Shown here: in pieces, positions 48,898-57,231 of the stretch
How positions within the stretch are numbered: the first letter of the stretch is position 1
Layout: each line of letters begins with the position of its first letter
Origin: Hymenobacter armeniacus
Lineage (GTDB): Bacteria > Bacteroidota > Bacteroidia > Cytophagales > Hymenobacteraceae
Length of the DNA stretch: 64,000 nucleotides
Direction: 5' to 3'
Assembly: GCF_014699055.1 (NCBI RefSeq)
Contig: NZ_JACXAC010000004.1
Span: 310,001 to 374,000, forward strand
Program-made: the position numbers and the translations under genes
Notes under the pieces: generated by a model
The model's input: the letters and a program-made list of their open reading frames with translations, nothing else
What the model was told of the DNA's origin: nothing
Database searches by the model: none

Positions 48898-49713
48898 ATG
48901 CGCCCCACCGTTTCCCTCACCATTCCGCAGCCCTGCCACGAAAGCTGGGACGCCATGACGCCCGCCGCCCAGGGCCGCCACTGCGCCGCCTGCCAGAAAA
49001 CCGTGGTCGACTTCACCCTGAAAACCGATGCCGAAATTCTGGCGCATTTGGCCACGGCGGCTAGCGGAGTTTGCGGTCGGGTGTGGGACAACCAGCTAAC
49101 CCGGCCATTGGCGCCGCTTGGTCCAAGCGCGGTGCCTGCCCGCTGGCGCACGTGGGCGGCTACCGCATTGGTCGCTTGGGGGCTGCGCGAAGGCCTGACA
49201 GGAGGGGCGCTGGCCCAGACGCCAGCGGCCGGGCACGCGCCTCATTCGCGGAAAAAGGCTGGTGCCGCGGCGCCCGCATTGCTCATCCAGGGCGTGGTGC
49301 TGAACGTGACTACGGGAGCGCCCTTGCCGGGCGCGGCGGTTTTTCTGCAGGGTGAAAACCGGCGCACCACCGCCGACTCGGCGGGCCGCTTCAGCTTGCG
49401 GGTTCCGGCCGGGCGCCGCGCCAGGCATTCGCTCGTAGTACACCTGTTCGGCTACCAGTCGCAGACGGCAGCGGTGCCCGCAACGGTGCAGGCGAGAAGC
49501 TACGTGCCCATCGGGCTACGTGCCGACGCGGCGGCAACTGGCGTCGAGGTTGCGGCCGCCATGCCTGTCGTCCAACAACGGACCATATGGATGGGAAGTA
49601 TCAGCGCAGTCTCCGCAACCGAGCTCCTACCATTAGCCAGAACGCCTGGGCAGCGGGTGCGCAGCTTACTCAAATGGCTGACGAAACCGTTTCGCCGCCC
49701 TTCTACCAATTAA
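48898..49713 (+). CDS. Four-Cys / CarboxypepD_reg protein, copy 1 of 3
   Basis: The 271-residue protein starts with a four-cysteine motif: Cys13, Cys29, Cys32 and Cys59, in IPQPCHESWDAMTPAAQGRHC, AACQKTVVDFT and GVCGR. A weak hydrophobic stretch (WAATALVAWGL, then GALAQT) follows and may act as an internal signal or anchor. The second half is a CarboxypepD_reg-like beta domain: IQGVVLNVTTGAPLPGAAVFL and RRTTADSAGRFSLRV. Copies 2 and 3 follow on the same strand. The cysteines could bind zinc or iron, which is inferred. The N-terminal domain would be cytoplasmic. Confidence 0.78.
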   Translation: MRPTVSLTIPQPCHESWDAMTPAAQGRHCAACQKTVVDFTLKTDAEILAHLATAASGVCGRVWDNQLTRPLAPLGPSAVPARWRTWAATALVAWGLREGLTGGALAQTPAAGHAPHSRKKAGAAAPALLIQGVVLNVTTGAPLPGAAVFLQGENRRTTADSAGRFSLRVPAGRRARHSLVVHLFGYQSQTAAVPATVQARSYVPIGLRADAAATGVEVAAAMPVVQQRTIWMGSISAVSATELLPLARTPGQRVRSLLKWLTKPFRRPSTN

Positions 49714-49737
49714 TCAGCTTCTAGCCCACTCTGTATT

Positions 49738-50640
49738 ATGCACTCGCTTAGCATCCAGATTCCGCAGCCCTGCCACGAAAGCTGGGACGCCATGACGCCC
49801 GCTACCCAGGGCCGCCACTGCGCCGCCTGCCAGAAAACCGTGGTCGACTTCACCCTGAAAACCGATGCCGAGATACTGGCCTATCTGGCCACGGCCGCGG
49901 GCGGCCCCACCTGCGGGCGCTTCGCGGCGGGGCAGCTGGAGCGGCCGTTGCAGCGCGCCGTTCCGGCTGCCCCAATGGCCCGGTGGCGGGCCTGGCTGGC
50001 GGCGGCCGTGGCCGTGTGGGGCGTGCGCGAAGCGGTGGGCACGAGTGCGCAGGCGCAGACGCCGCAGGAATGGCGGGCCCGCTACTGGGGTGGCCCGGTG
50101 CCAGCCGCGCCAGTACCAGCAACTAGCGAAACTCCAGCGCCTGCCGCAAAAGCTGCCGACGTGCAGCCCCCGAGCCCAGCCGGGAATCAGAGTGCTACAA
50201 CGGGGGCTCCCATGTTGATGTCCTCCTTCCCAGACCAGCTGCCGCCGCGGCCCCTCACCGCGCCCGTGCTGCGCGGCGTAGTGACCGACTCTGCCAGCGG
50301 CGAACCGATACCCGGCGTAACAGTGCTGTTTGAAGGCACCACCGTGGGCACCAGCACCGACAAGGACGGCTTATTCAGCTTGGCGGTGCCGCTGGAGTTG
50401 GTAAATAAAAAGGGACTGGAAGTGAAAGTGGCCTCCATTGGCTATGTCTCGCAGTTTCGGGCAGTAGCAGTCCAAGCCGGCACGCCCCTAGCCTTCCGGC
50501 TGCAGCCAGATGTGAAGACTTTAGGCGAGGTAGTGGTGGCGGGCGGCCTCATGGTTTCTGCATTGCCGCCCGCGCCTTGGCACCCGCGGGCGCTGTGGGG
50601 CTGGGGCAAGTACTGGGTGACGCGGCCGTTCCGGCGGTAG
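49738..50640 (+). CDS. Four-Cys / CarboxypepD_reg protein, copy 2 of 3
   Basis: This 300-residue copy has the same start, IPQPCHESWDAMTPATQGRH and then CAACQKTVVDFTLKTDAEIL, with cysteines 12, 28, 31 and 59. The hydrophobic stretch WLAAAVAVWGV is followed by SAQAQT. A Pro/Ala-rich linker of about 50 residues leads to the CarboxypepD_reg domain (RGVVTDSASGEPIPGVTVLFEG, TDKDGLFSLAV). The DNA encoding the first 45 codons of copies 1 and 2 is almost the same, so the duplication is recent there. The gap from copy 1 is 24 bp, which suggests one operon. Confidence 0.8.
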   Translation: MHSLSIQIPQPCHESWDAMTPATQGRHCAACQKTVVDFTLKTDAEILAYLATAAGGPTCGRFAAGQLERPLQRAVPAAPMARWRAWLAAAVAVWGVREAVGTSAQAQTPQEWRARYWGGPVPAAPVPATSETPAPAAKAADVQPPSPAGNQSATTGAPMLMSSFPDQLPPRPLTAPVLRGVVTDSASGEPIPGVTVLFEGTTVGTSTDKDGLFSLAVPLELVNKKGLEVKVASIGYVSQFRAVAVQAGTPLAFRLQPDVKTLGEVVVAGGLMVSALPPAPWHPRALWGWGKYWVTRPFRR

Positions 50641-50667
50641 AAGAAATGAATAGGGTATTTTAGACGC

Positions 50668-51363
50668 ATGGCTCATTCACTCGTTTCCATTCCGCGGCCC
50701 TGCTCCGAAAGCTGGGGCGCCATGACGCCAACCGCCCAAGGCCGCCACTGCGCCACCTGTGCTACGGAAGTGGTGGATTTTACGCGCATGAGCGAGGCCG
50801 AGATTCTGGCCCTTCTGGCGGCGCGGAATGGACAGCACATGTGCGTACGAGCACACGTGACGCAACTGGTATCGGTGCCAGCAGGTCGCTGGCGGCGTTG
50901 GGTGGTCACGGGGCTGGCCCTGCTCGGCTGGCACCCGTTTGCAGCCAGTGCGACGGAGCCGCCGCAGGTGTTGCCGGTGGCGGGCACGTCGGCAATTGGG
51001 GCCAACGCTACCACCCACAGGCAAATTGTTATTCGCGGGCAGGTGCTCGATGGCGATACCGGTATGCCTTTGCCGGGGATGTATATTTTTATCAATCAAA
51101 CGCGCTATGGCGCCACTACCGACGCAAGTGGGCGCTTTGAGCTGGTGTTGGATGCGAGTTGGAAGCCGGTGCAAGCCGATTCGCTCATGCTACGTATAGA
51201 AGGCCGTCCGTTCGATTTTAACACTCAGGAAGTGCAAGTCGATTTGCGGCCGGTTTCCTCGCCTCTTGAATTAATGGTCAAGATGCAGGCAAGAGAGGGA
51301 CGTGGGCATATAATGGGCAAGATGATAAGGCCAGTGTTGCCGGTGAAGCCCCCACGTAGGTGA
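50668..51363 (+). CDS. Four-Cys / CarboxypepD_reg protein, copy 3 of 3
   Basis: The 231-residue third copy is more diverged: IPRPCSESWGAMTPTAQGRH, then CATCATEVVDFTRMSEAEIL. Cysteines 12, 28, 31 and 59 are kept, as is the Asp-Phe-Thr after them. After a hydrophobic stretch (WVVTGLALLGW) comes the CarboxypepD_reg domain (IRGQVLDGDTGMPLPGMYIFI and TTDASGRFELVLD). It starts 27 bp after copy 2. The conservation of all four cysteines in copies of different age points to a functional metal or redox site. Confidence 0.8.
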   Translation: MAHSLVSIPRPCSESWGAMTPTAQGRHCATCATEVVDFTRMSEAEILALLAARNGQHMCVRAHVTQLVSVPAGRWRRWVVTGLALLGWHPFAASATEPPQVLPVAGTSAIGANATTHRQIVIRGQVLDGDTGMPLPGMYIFINQTRYGATTDASGRFELVLDASWKPVQADSLMLRIEGRPFDFNTQEVQVDLRPVSSPLELMVKMQAREGRGHIMGKMIRPVLPVKPPRR

Positions 51364-51439
51364 GCAGTTAGCCGCTTTAAATGCTGCGAGAGGAAGCAAA
51401 GCGCAAACCTTTCGCCCCGGAAATGCCTTTTCTGAGGGT

Positions 51440-52504
51440 ATGAGATTCCTGCGTTTTACCCTACTGCTGCTGGCCACGGCGTGCGCTGCCCCCCGGCCCA
51501 CCACCCGCTTCAACCCCACCGCTACCCGCGCCGAATTGCCCCGCGAAGAAGCCGTGCACTCCAAAAATTCGCTGGAGTGGTGGTACCTCACCGGCCACCT
51601 CACCGACCAGGCCACCGGCCACCAATACGGCGTGGAGTACGTTTTCTTCCACTTCAACCTGAAAGACGGCAAACAGGACTGGCAGATGGTGAACATGGCC
51701 CTCACCGACCCACAGGGGCAGAAGTTCAACTACGACTACAAGCTGGGCCGGCTGCCGCGCCTGCTCACCGACTCTTTGCCGTTGCGGCTGCGCGACCAGC
51801 AACGCGGCCAGGTGTGGAAGCTCGACGGGCAGGAGGGGACCTACCACCTGCAGGCCGCCTTCACCGGCAAGCAGAACGCCGGCTACTCCCTCGACCTCAC
51901 CACCCGGCCCACCCGGCCCGTGGTGCTGCACAGCGGCACCGGCTACGAAAACTACGGCAACGGCATCGTGGCCGGCTACTATTCCTACCCGCGCCTGGCC
52001 ACCACGGGCACCCTCACCGTGGGCGGCCAGCCCCACGCCGTGACCGGCGAGCTGTGGTACGACCGGCAGTGGAACTGCACCAGCATCGTGGACAAGAACG
52101 TGGGCTGGGACTGGCTCAGCATCCAGCTCGACGAGCCGCGCGAGGAGTTCATGCTCAACACCCTGCGCAACTCCGCCACCGGCCTCACCCTGAACAACGG
52201 CACCTTCAGCCGCGCCACCGGCGGCGCCGACCTGCACCTCTCCGGCCCCGATTTCCAGCTCACGCCCCTCACGTACTGGACCAGCCCCAAATCCAAAAAG
52301 AAGTACCCCGCCACTTGGCGTGTGCAGGTGCCCGGCCAGGGCTACGACCTCACCGTGGAGCCGCTGGTGCCCCAGCAGGAGCTGGCTTTGCGCTTTTTCC
52401 ACGCCTTCACCATGTACTACTGGGAGGGCATGTGCCGCGTGACCGGCACCCGCAACGGCCAGCCCGTGACCGGCAAGGCGTATGTAGAGATTACGAATCG
52501 GTAG
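51440..52504 (+). CDS. AttH/CrtC-like (lipocalin-like) lipoprotein
   Basis: The 354-residue protein has a lipoprotein signal (FTLLLLATACAAP). The body matches the AttH / CrtC-like hydratase fold, two lipocalin-like barrels: SLEWWYLTGHL, EYVFFHFNLK, GYENYGNGIVAGYYSYPRL, GELWYDRQWN and VGWDWLSIQLD, ending in MYYWEGMCRVTG. CrtC hydrates carotenoids at the 1,2 position; AttH is of unknown role. Hymenobacter species are carotenoid producers, so a link is conceivable, but no carotenoid gene is near. It is anchored in the envelope by its signal. Confidence 0.85.
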   Translation: MRFLRFTLLLLATACAAPRPTTRFNPTATRAELPREEAVHSKNSLEWWYLTGHLTDQATGHQYGVEYVFFHFNLKDGKQDWQMVNMALTDPQGQKFNYDYKLGRLPRLLTDSLPLRLRDQQRGQVWKLDGQEGTYHLQAAFTGKQNAGYSLDLTTRPTRPVVLHSGTGYENYGNGIVAGYYSYPRLATTGTLTVGGQPHAVTGELWYDRQWNCTSIVDKNVGWDWLSIQLDEPREEFMLNTLRNSATGLTLNNGTFSRATGGADLHLSGPDFQLTPLTYWTSPKSKKKYPATWRVQVPGQGYDLTVEPLVPQQELALRFFHAFTMYYWEGMCRVTGTRNGQPVTGKAYVEITNR

Positions 52505-52507
52505 AGA

Positions 52508-52586
52508 CCTGAGACATGAGACAGTGAGACATGAGACCCATGGAAAACGTCTTGCCAACCATAAGTCTCACGTCTCACGTCTCATG
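52508..52586. repeat. Inverted repeat of GAGACATGAGAC words
   Basis: Left arm about 52509-52538 (CTGAGACATGAGACAGTGAG, then ACATGAGAC), right arm about 52565-52586 (GTCTCACGTCTCACGTCTCA). It fills the whole gap between the converging AttH-like gene and the kinase; both stop codons are within 5 bp of it. Confidence 0.85.
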
Positions 52587-52588
52587 TT

Positions 52589-53794
52589 TTACTGATTCAG
52601 CACCACGCGGAAGGTGGTGCCGCGGCCCTGCTCGCTCCATTTCACGAAGAGCCGGCCTTCGTGGTAGTTCTCGATGATGCGCTTGGCCAGGGCTAGGCCC
52701 AGGCCCCAGCCCCGCTTTTTAGTGGTGTAGCCGGGCATGAACACGCTTTCCATCTTGTTTTTGGGAATGCCCTTGCCCGTGTCGGTGATGTCGACGGCCA
52801 CCTGCCGGGCGGGCGTGCCGCGGCGGTACCAGGTGCGGCGCGTGCGCACCCGCCGCAGGTGCAGCGTGATGGAGCCGCGCCCGTCCATGGCGTCCACCGC
52901 GTTTTTGCAGATGTTTTCGATGACCCAGTCGAACAGCGGCACGTTGATGCGGGCGGGCGTGTCCGTCGGCAGGTCGGTTTCGATTTTGAAGACGACCTTT
53001 TTGGAAACGCGGCTCTGCAGGTACTCAATGGCGTTGCGGGTGGTCTGAAGCAGGTTTTCGTCCTTGAGCACCGGCACCGAGCCGATGTTGCTGAACCGCT
53101 CGGTGATGATTTCCAGGCGCCGGATGTCCTTGCCCAGCTCCTCCACAATGGGCTCGTCCTTGAAGCGGTCGGAGTCGCGGAGGTAGTTCTGCCAGCCCAC
53201 TAGGCTGCTGAGCGGCGTGCCCAGCTGGTGGGCCGTTTCCTTGGCCAGGCCCACCCACACGCGGTTTTGCTCGGCCCGCCGCGACGAGCTGAACGCGAAG
53301 TAGGCGATGACGGCCAGGCAACCAATCACCACCAGCTGCACCAGCGGGTAGGTGCGCAGCTGCCGCAGTAGCTGCGAGTCGCGGTAGAAAATGTAGTTCA
53401 CCTGCCCGCCGCCGAATTTCACCACAATGGGCGGGTGCTTGGTTTTCATCAGCGCCAGCTCGGTTTGCAGGTGGGCCATCGAGTCGGCCAGCGGCAGGCG
53501 GCGCGGCATGTCGATGTTTTTGGCCGCGATAATGTCCTTGCCGTCGCTGCTGAGAATGACCGGAATGGTGGTGTTGCCGTTGATGATTTCGTCGAAAACA
53601 AAGGGGTTCGTTTCCGACTCCGAATTGACGATGAATTCCTGCGCCTTGGCGTAGAGCTGAATCTGCTGCTGCTCCCGCTCCGATACGCGCTGCACCAGGA
53701 GGTTGGTATACACCACGGTGGCTGCCCCAATGAGCAGGGCCAGCACCGCCACCAGGATTTTGATGCGGGTTTTCTTTTCGTAAATCGGAATCAT
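52589..53794 (-). CDS. Membrane sensor histidine kinase
   Basis: The 401-residue protein has two membrane spans (about residues 12-33 and 150-168) with a sensor region of about 115 residues between them. His189 in AKETAHQLGTPLSSLVGW is the phospho site. ATPase motifs: WVIENICKNAVDAMDG, DITDTGKGIPKNKMESVFMPG and GWGLGLALAKRII. This ETAHQLGTPL type is common in Bacteroidota. No response-regulator gene is adjacent. Signal is unknown. A family A repeat lies just before the start codon. Confidence 0.92.
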   Translation of the reverse strand: MIPIYEKKTRIKILVAVLALLIGAATVVYTNLLVQRVSEREQQQIQLYAKAQEFIVNSESETNPFVFDEIINGNTTIPVILSSDGKDIIAAKNIDMPRRLPLADSMAHLQTELALMKTKHPPIVVKFGGGQVNYIFYRDSQLLRQLRTYPLVQLVVIGCLAVIAYFAFSSSRRAEQNRVWVGLAKETAHQLGTPLSSLVGWQNYLRDSDRFKDEPIVEELGKDIRRLEIITERFSNIGSVPVLKDENLLQTTRNAIEYLQSRVSKKVVFKIETDLPTDTPARINVPLFDWVIENICKNAVDAMDGRGSITLHLRRVRTRRTWYRRGTPARQVAVDITDTGKGIPKNKMESVFMPGYTTKKRGWGLGLALAKRIIENYHEGRLFVKWSEQGRGTTFRVVLNQ

Positions 53795-53807
53795 GTAATT
53801 GTTAGAA

Positions 53808-53915
53808 AGAACGTCATGCTGAGCGAAGCCGAAGCATCTCGCGTGTGGTAGTAACTCAATCGTAAGAATTACTTCGGCACGCGAGATGCTTCGACTGCGC
53901 TCAGCATGACGTTCT
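53808..53915. repeat. Family A long inverted repeat
   Basis: Arms of about 38 bp at 53808-53845 and 53878-53915. Their outer parts read AGAACGTCATGCTGAGCGAA and TGACGTTCT; CGAAGCATCTCGCGTG faces CACGCGAGATGCTTCG. It fills the gap between the kinase start and the dus stop. Confidence 0.92.
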
Positions 53916-53930
53916 GTTTAGCCCCGAAAA

Positions 53931-54923
53931 CTACCCCACCAGCACGGCGTCGCTGCTGGCAATTTCCTGCAGAATCTCCAGCACGGCGGCGGGCGTTTCG
54001 GCGTCTACCAGGCGGGTGCGCCAGGCTTTGGCGCCTTCCAGGCCACGGAAGTACTGGGCGTAGTGCCGGCGCATCTCAAACACGCCCACTTTCGGGCCCT
54101 TCCACTCCACGCTGCGGTCGAAGTGCATCTGGCACATGGCCACCCGCTCTTCCAGCGTGGGCGGGGCCAGCAGCTCGCCGGTGGCCACGTAGTGCTTCAC
54201 CTCGCGGAAAATCCAGGGGTAGCCGATGCTGGCCCGGCCAATCATCACGCCGTCCACGCCGTAGCGGTTTTTGTATTCGAGGGCCTTCTCGGGCGAGGTG
54301 ATGTCGCCGTTGCCAAAAATCGGAATCTTGATGCGCGGGTTGTTTTTGATGCTGGCGATGAGGCGCCAGTCGGCCTCGCCCTTGTAGAGCTGGGCGCGGG
54401 TGCGGCCGTGCACCGTGAGGGCCTGAATGCCCACGTCTTGTAGGCGCTCGGCCACTTCCTCCACGTTTTTGGTGCCTTCGTCCCAGCCCAGGCGGGTTTT
54501 CACGGTCACGGGCAGGTGGGTGTGCTTCACCACCGAGGCCGTCATGGCCACCATTTTGGGAATGTCCTGGAGCAGGGCGGCGCCGGCGCCGCGGCAGGCC
54601 ACCTGCTTCACCGGGCAGCCGTAGTTGATGTCGATGAGGTCGGGCCCGGCCTCGGTGCTGATGGCCGCGCACTCGCCCATCGTCTCCACGTCGGACCCGA
54701 ACAGCTGGATGCCGATGGGCCGCTCGTAGTCGAACACGTCGAGCTTCTTGCGGCTCTTGGCGGCGGCCCGAATCAGGCCTTCCGAGGAAATAAACTCGGT
54801 GTACATCAGGTCGGCCCCGTTGGCCTTGCACACGGCGCGGAAGGGCGGGTCGCTCACGTCCTCCATGGGCGCGAGCAGGAGCGGGAAGTCGGGAAGGGAG
54901 ATGTTGGGACCGATGTTGACCAC
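53931..54923 (-). CDS. dusB: tRNA-dihydrouridine synthase (DusB type)
   Basis: The protein has 330 residues from a GTG start; no ATG fits upstream. It shows LLLAPMEDVSDPPFRAVCKANGADLMYTEF, NYGCPVKQVACRGAGAAL (the FMN-linked active-site Cys), VTVKTRLGWD and LTVHGRTRAQLYKGEADW. It reduces uridine to dihydrouridine in tRNA. The C-terminal part has the DusB-like helical domain (FEMRRHYAQYFRGLEGAKAWRTRLV). Gene symbol by type, not by proof of tRNA position. Both neighbouring gaps carry inverted repeats. Confidence 0.92.
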   Translation of the reverse strand: MVNIGPNISLPDFPLLLAPMEDVSDPPFRAVCKANGADLMYTEFISSEGLIRAAAKSRKKLDVFDYERPIGIQLFGSDVETMGECAAISTEAGPDLIDINYGCPVKQVACRGAGAALLQDIPKMVAMTASVVKHTHLPVTVKTRLGWDEGTKNVEEVAERLQDVGIQALTVHGRTRAQLYKGEADWRLIASIKNNPRIKIPIFGNGDITSPEKALEYKNRYGVDGVMIGRASIGYPWIFREVKHYVATGELLAPPTLEERVAMCQMHFDRSVEWKGPKVGVFEMRRHYAQYFRGLEGAKAWRTRLVDAETPAAVLEILQEIASSDAVLVG

Positions 54924-54957
54924 GGGGATATCTGTATGTTAAAGCGTGATGTTCTGG

Positions 54958-55075
54958 CGGGGCGCCTCACCCCCTGACCCCCTCTCCGAAAGGAGAGGGG
55001 GCACCGGACTTGCTTCAAATGGAAATCGTCAGGCTCCCCGCTCCCTTTGGAGAGGGGCCGGGGGGAGGCGCCCGC
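54958..55075. repeat. Inverted repeat with CCCCCTCTCC words
   Basis: Arms at about 54958-55002 and 55040-55075: GCGGGGCGCCTCACCCCCTG and CCCCCTCTCCGAAAGGAG face GGAGAGGGGCCGGGGGGAGG and CGCCCGC. The inner part also has its own hairpin CTCTCC / GGAGAG. It lies in the divergent gap between dus and the CPBP gene. A similar text appears in many unrelated genomes. Confidence 0.8.
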
Positions 55076-55164
55076 TATGTGCTACAGCACGCTCTTTGTT
55101 TGAATGACTAAGCCTAAGTTAAAATCTGCGGTAAATTTACGCCCTTCCCAACTAGCGCCCCGCC

Positions 55165-56148
55165 ATGAAAGGTTTCCTGCCCCGTACCCTGCACCCCGGC
55201 TTGCAGATACTCCTGCTGCTGGGTTTTATGGCGTTATGCTTTTGCGTGGCCTACGCCGTGATATTTGCCTGGGGCATGGGCGGGTTCGGCTTGTCGACGG
55301 GGCAACTGATAGAGGCGATGCAGCGGCCCACGACTTCCCCCAACGGCTGGGGCATCATGATGATGGTGCAGGGCGTCACGCTGGGGCTGGTGTTTGGCGG
55401 CGCCGCGCTGGCGCTGGCCTCGGCCCTGGGCTACCGTTGGGCCGAATACTTCAACCCGCGCCGGCTGGGTGCGGGCTGGTGGCTGCTGGCCGCGGCGGCG
55501 CTTATTGTGGTCATTTTGCCGCTGATGTCCGTCATCATTGCCTGGAACGCGGATGCGCATTTCCCGGCCGCGCTGCACGATTTTGAAGTGTGGGCCCGCG
55601 CCAGCGAAGACCGGGCCGCCGGCCTCACCAAGTTTCTCACGCGGCTCACGTCCACCAGTCGCTTGCTGGTGGCCATTGTGGTGGTGGCGCTGGTGCCGGC
55701 TGTGGCCGAAGAGCTGGTGTTTCGCGGCGTGGTGCAGAAAAACCTGGTGCGCTGGTTTTCGCCGCACGTGGGCGTGTGGCTGGCGGCGGCCATTTTTTCG
55801 GCCATTCACCTGCAGTTCTTCGGGTTCGTGCCGCGCTTTGTGCTGGGGCTGGTGCTGGGCTACCTCTACCTCTGGAGCGGCAACATTCTGGTGAGCATGG
55901 CCGCCCACTTCACCCAGAATGCCTTTCAGCTCCTCATCCTCTACTTCACGCAGCAGGGCCGCTTCGGCTGGGGCTTCGACCCCGACGCCACCGAGCCCCT
56001 GCCCTGGACGCTGGTAGTGCCGTCGGCGCTGCTCTCGGCCGGGCTGCTCTATTTCCTGCACCAGCGCATGACCGCGCCCGCCGCGCCCACCACCATGCTC
56101 ACCCTCAGCAGCGAGGGCGTGGCCGTGCATCGCAACGACAACCAATAA
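55165..56148 (+). CDS. CPBP-family intramembrane metalloprotease
   Basis: The 327-residue protein has about eight spans. The CPBP (Abi) motifs are seen: AVAEELVFRGVVQKNLVRWF (Glu-Glu and Arg), FSAIHLQFFGFVPRF with the metal-binding His, and SMAAHFTQN with a second His/Asn pair. This family includes CAAX-type proteases and bacteriocin-immunity proteins; in Bacteroidota the substrate is unknown. The C-terminal 60 residues are hydrophilic with one span. cdsA follows after a repeat-filled gap of 110 bp on the same strand. Confidence 0.9.
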   Translation: MKGFLPRTLHPGLQILLLLGFMALCFCVAYAVIFAWGMGGFGLSTGQLIEAMQRPTTSPNGWGIMMMVQGVTLGLVFGGAALALASALGYRWAEYFNPRRLGAGWWLLAAAALIVVILPLMSVIIAWNADAHFPAALHDFEVWARASEDRAAGLTKFLTRLTSTSRLLVAIVVVALVPAVAEELVFRGVVQKNLVRWFSPHVGVWLAAAIFSAIHLQFFGFVPRFVLGLVLGYLYLWSGNILVSMAAHFTQNAFQLLILYFTQQGRFGWGFDPDATEPLPWTLVVPSALLSAGLLYFLHQRMTAPAAPTTMLTLSSEGVAVHRNDNQ

Positions 56149-56150
56149 TC

Positions 56151-56246
56151 TGTAGCGACGCGACACCTCGCGTCTCTCGTCTGAACGACCGGTATTGCAC
56201 CGGCGTACTTTCCCAACGCCGAGACGCGAAGTGTCGCGTCTCTACA
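56151..56246. repeat. Inverted repeat of GACGCGACA words
   Basis: Arms at 56151-56176 and 56221-56246: TGTAGCGACGCGACACCTCG and CGTCTC face GAGACGCGAAGTGTCGCGTC and TCTACA. It fills the gap between the CPBP and cdsA genes, starting 2 bp after the stop codon and ending 12 bp before the cdsA start. Confidence 0.88.
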
Positions 56247-56258
56247 TTCCTTTCCCAC

Positions 56259-57224
56259 TTGTCCGACTCTACGCCTCCGATTACCGACGCCGCCACCGAT
56301 ACTCCCGCCGCCAAAGGCGGCCCCAGCAACCTTCGTTTGCGCGTCATCTGGGGCGTCATTGGCGCGGCGGCGCTGCTGGGCAGCGTCTGGTTCAGCCCCT
56401 GGACGTTTGGGTTGTTTTTCGCCTTCGTGCAGGCCGTGATGCTGTGGGAATTTTACCGCATGATGCGGGCAGGCGGCTACGCGCCGGCTACATGGATTGG
56501 GGTTGGAGCTAGTTTGATAATATTTGGAGTGACAGCCTTTTCATTCCAATGGATGTATCCAGTTGAATCACCTCTTTACATAGCTGGCCAACCGATACAC
56601 GATATGATAACTGCATATCGCAGTGTTGAAAGGCTGGGTTTTATGGCTGCTGTTACAATGGTGGTTGCGCTTTTTACAAGTGTGATTTCGCTGTTGAAGG
56701 AATTAGGCAGTTGGCCTGACCAAAAGCAACCATTTGCCAACGTTGGTGCAGCGCTTGGTGGGCTTTTTTATGTGAGTATACCAATGTGCCTGCTCATTGT
56801 AATTGCCTACGGAAATCACGGCTACGATTACCGCCGCATCTTCGCCCTGCTCTTCCTCATCTGGGCGTCCGACATCGGCGCCTACGCGGCCGGCAAAACC
56901 TTCGGCAAGCACAAAATGGCCCCCAAAATCTCGCCCGGCAAAACCTGGGAAGGCTGGGCCGGCGGCTTCGTGATGACGTTGATAGTGGGCTGGGCCATCG
57001 GCTTCATGCTGCCCGACCTGCCGCTGGCGCACCGCCTGGTGGCGGCCGGCGTGGTGGCCGTGTTCGCACCGCTGGGCGATTTGGCCGAGTCCATGCTCAA
57101 GCGCAGCGTGGGGGTGAAGGACTCGGGCAGCATCATGCCCGGCCACGGCGGCCTGCTCGATAGGTTCGACGCGTTTCTGCTGGTGCTGCCGGTGCTGGCG
57201 CTGCTGCAGCTGCTGGCGGGGTAG
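56259..57224 (+). CDS. cdsA: Phosphatidate cytidylyltransferase
   Basis: No ATG is found before the conserved part; the TTG at 56259 gives 321 residues with a polar tail of about 25 residues and then about eight spans. The family signature is intact: SMLKRSVGVKDSGSIMPGHG and then GLLDRFD. SPGKTWEGWAGG and FLIWASDIGAYAAGKTFGK are also typical. It makes CDP-diacylglycerol for phospholipids. The DNA for about residues 80-185 (roughly 56500-56815) is much poorer in GC than the rest, although the frame and protein family are unbroken. psd, for a later step of the same pathway, is 1.8 kb downstream. Confidence 0.93.
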   Translation: MSDSTPPITDAATDTPAAKGGPSNLRLRVIWGVIGAAALLGSVWFSPWTFGLFFAFVQAVMLWEFYRMMRAGGYAPATWIGVGASLIIFGVTAFSFQWMYPVESPLYIAGQPIHDMITAYRSVERLGFMAAVTMVVALFTSVISLLKELGSWPDQKQPFANVGAALGGLFYVSIPMCLLIVIAYGNHGYDYRRIFALLFLIWASDIGAYAAGKTFGKHKMAPKISPGKTWEGWAGGFVMTLIVGWAIGFMLPDLPLAHRLVAAGVVAVFAPLGDLAESMLKRSVGVKDSGSIMPGHGGLLDRFDAFLLVLPVLALLQLLAG

Positions 57225-57231
57225 GAGCCCC

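Noticed and set aside
56259..57224. cdsA low-GC block as a separate inserted gene
   Set aside because: The reading frame and the membrane-span pattern run through the block without break, so it is an exchanged segment and not an inserted gene.
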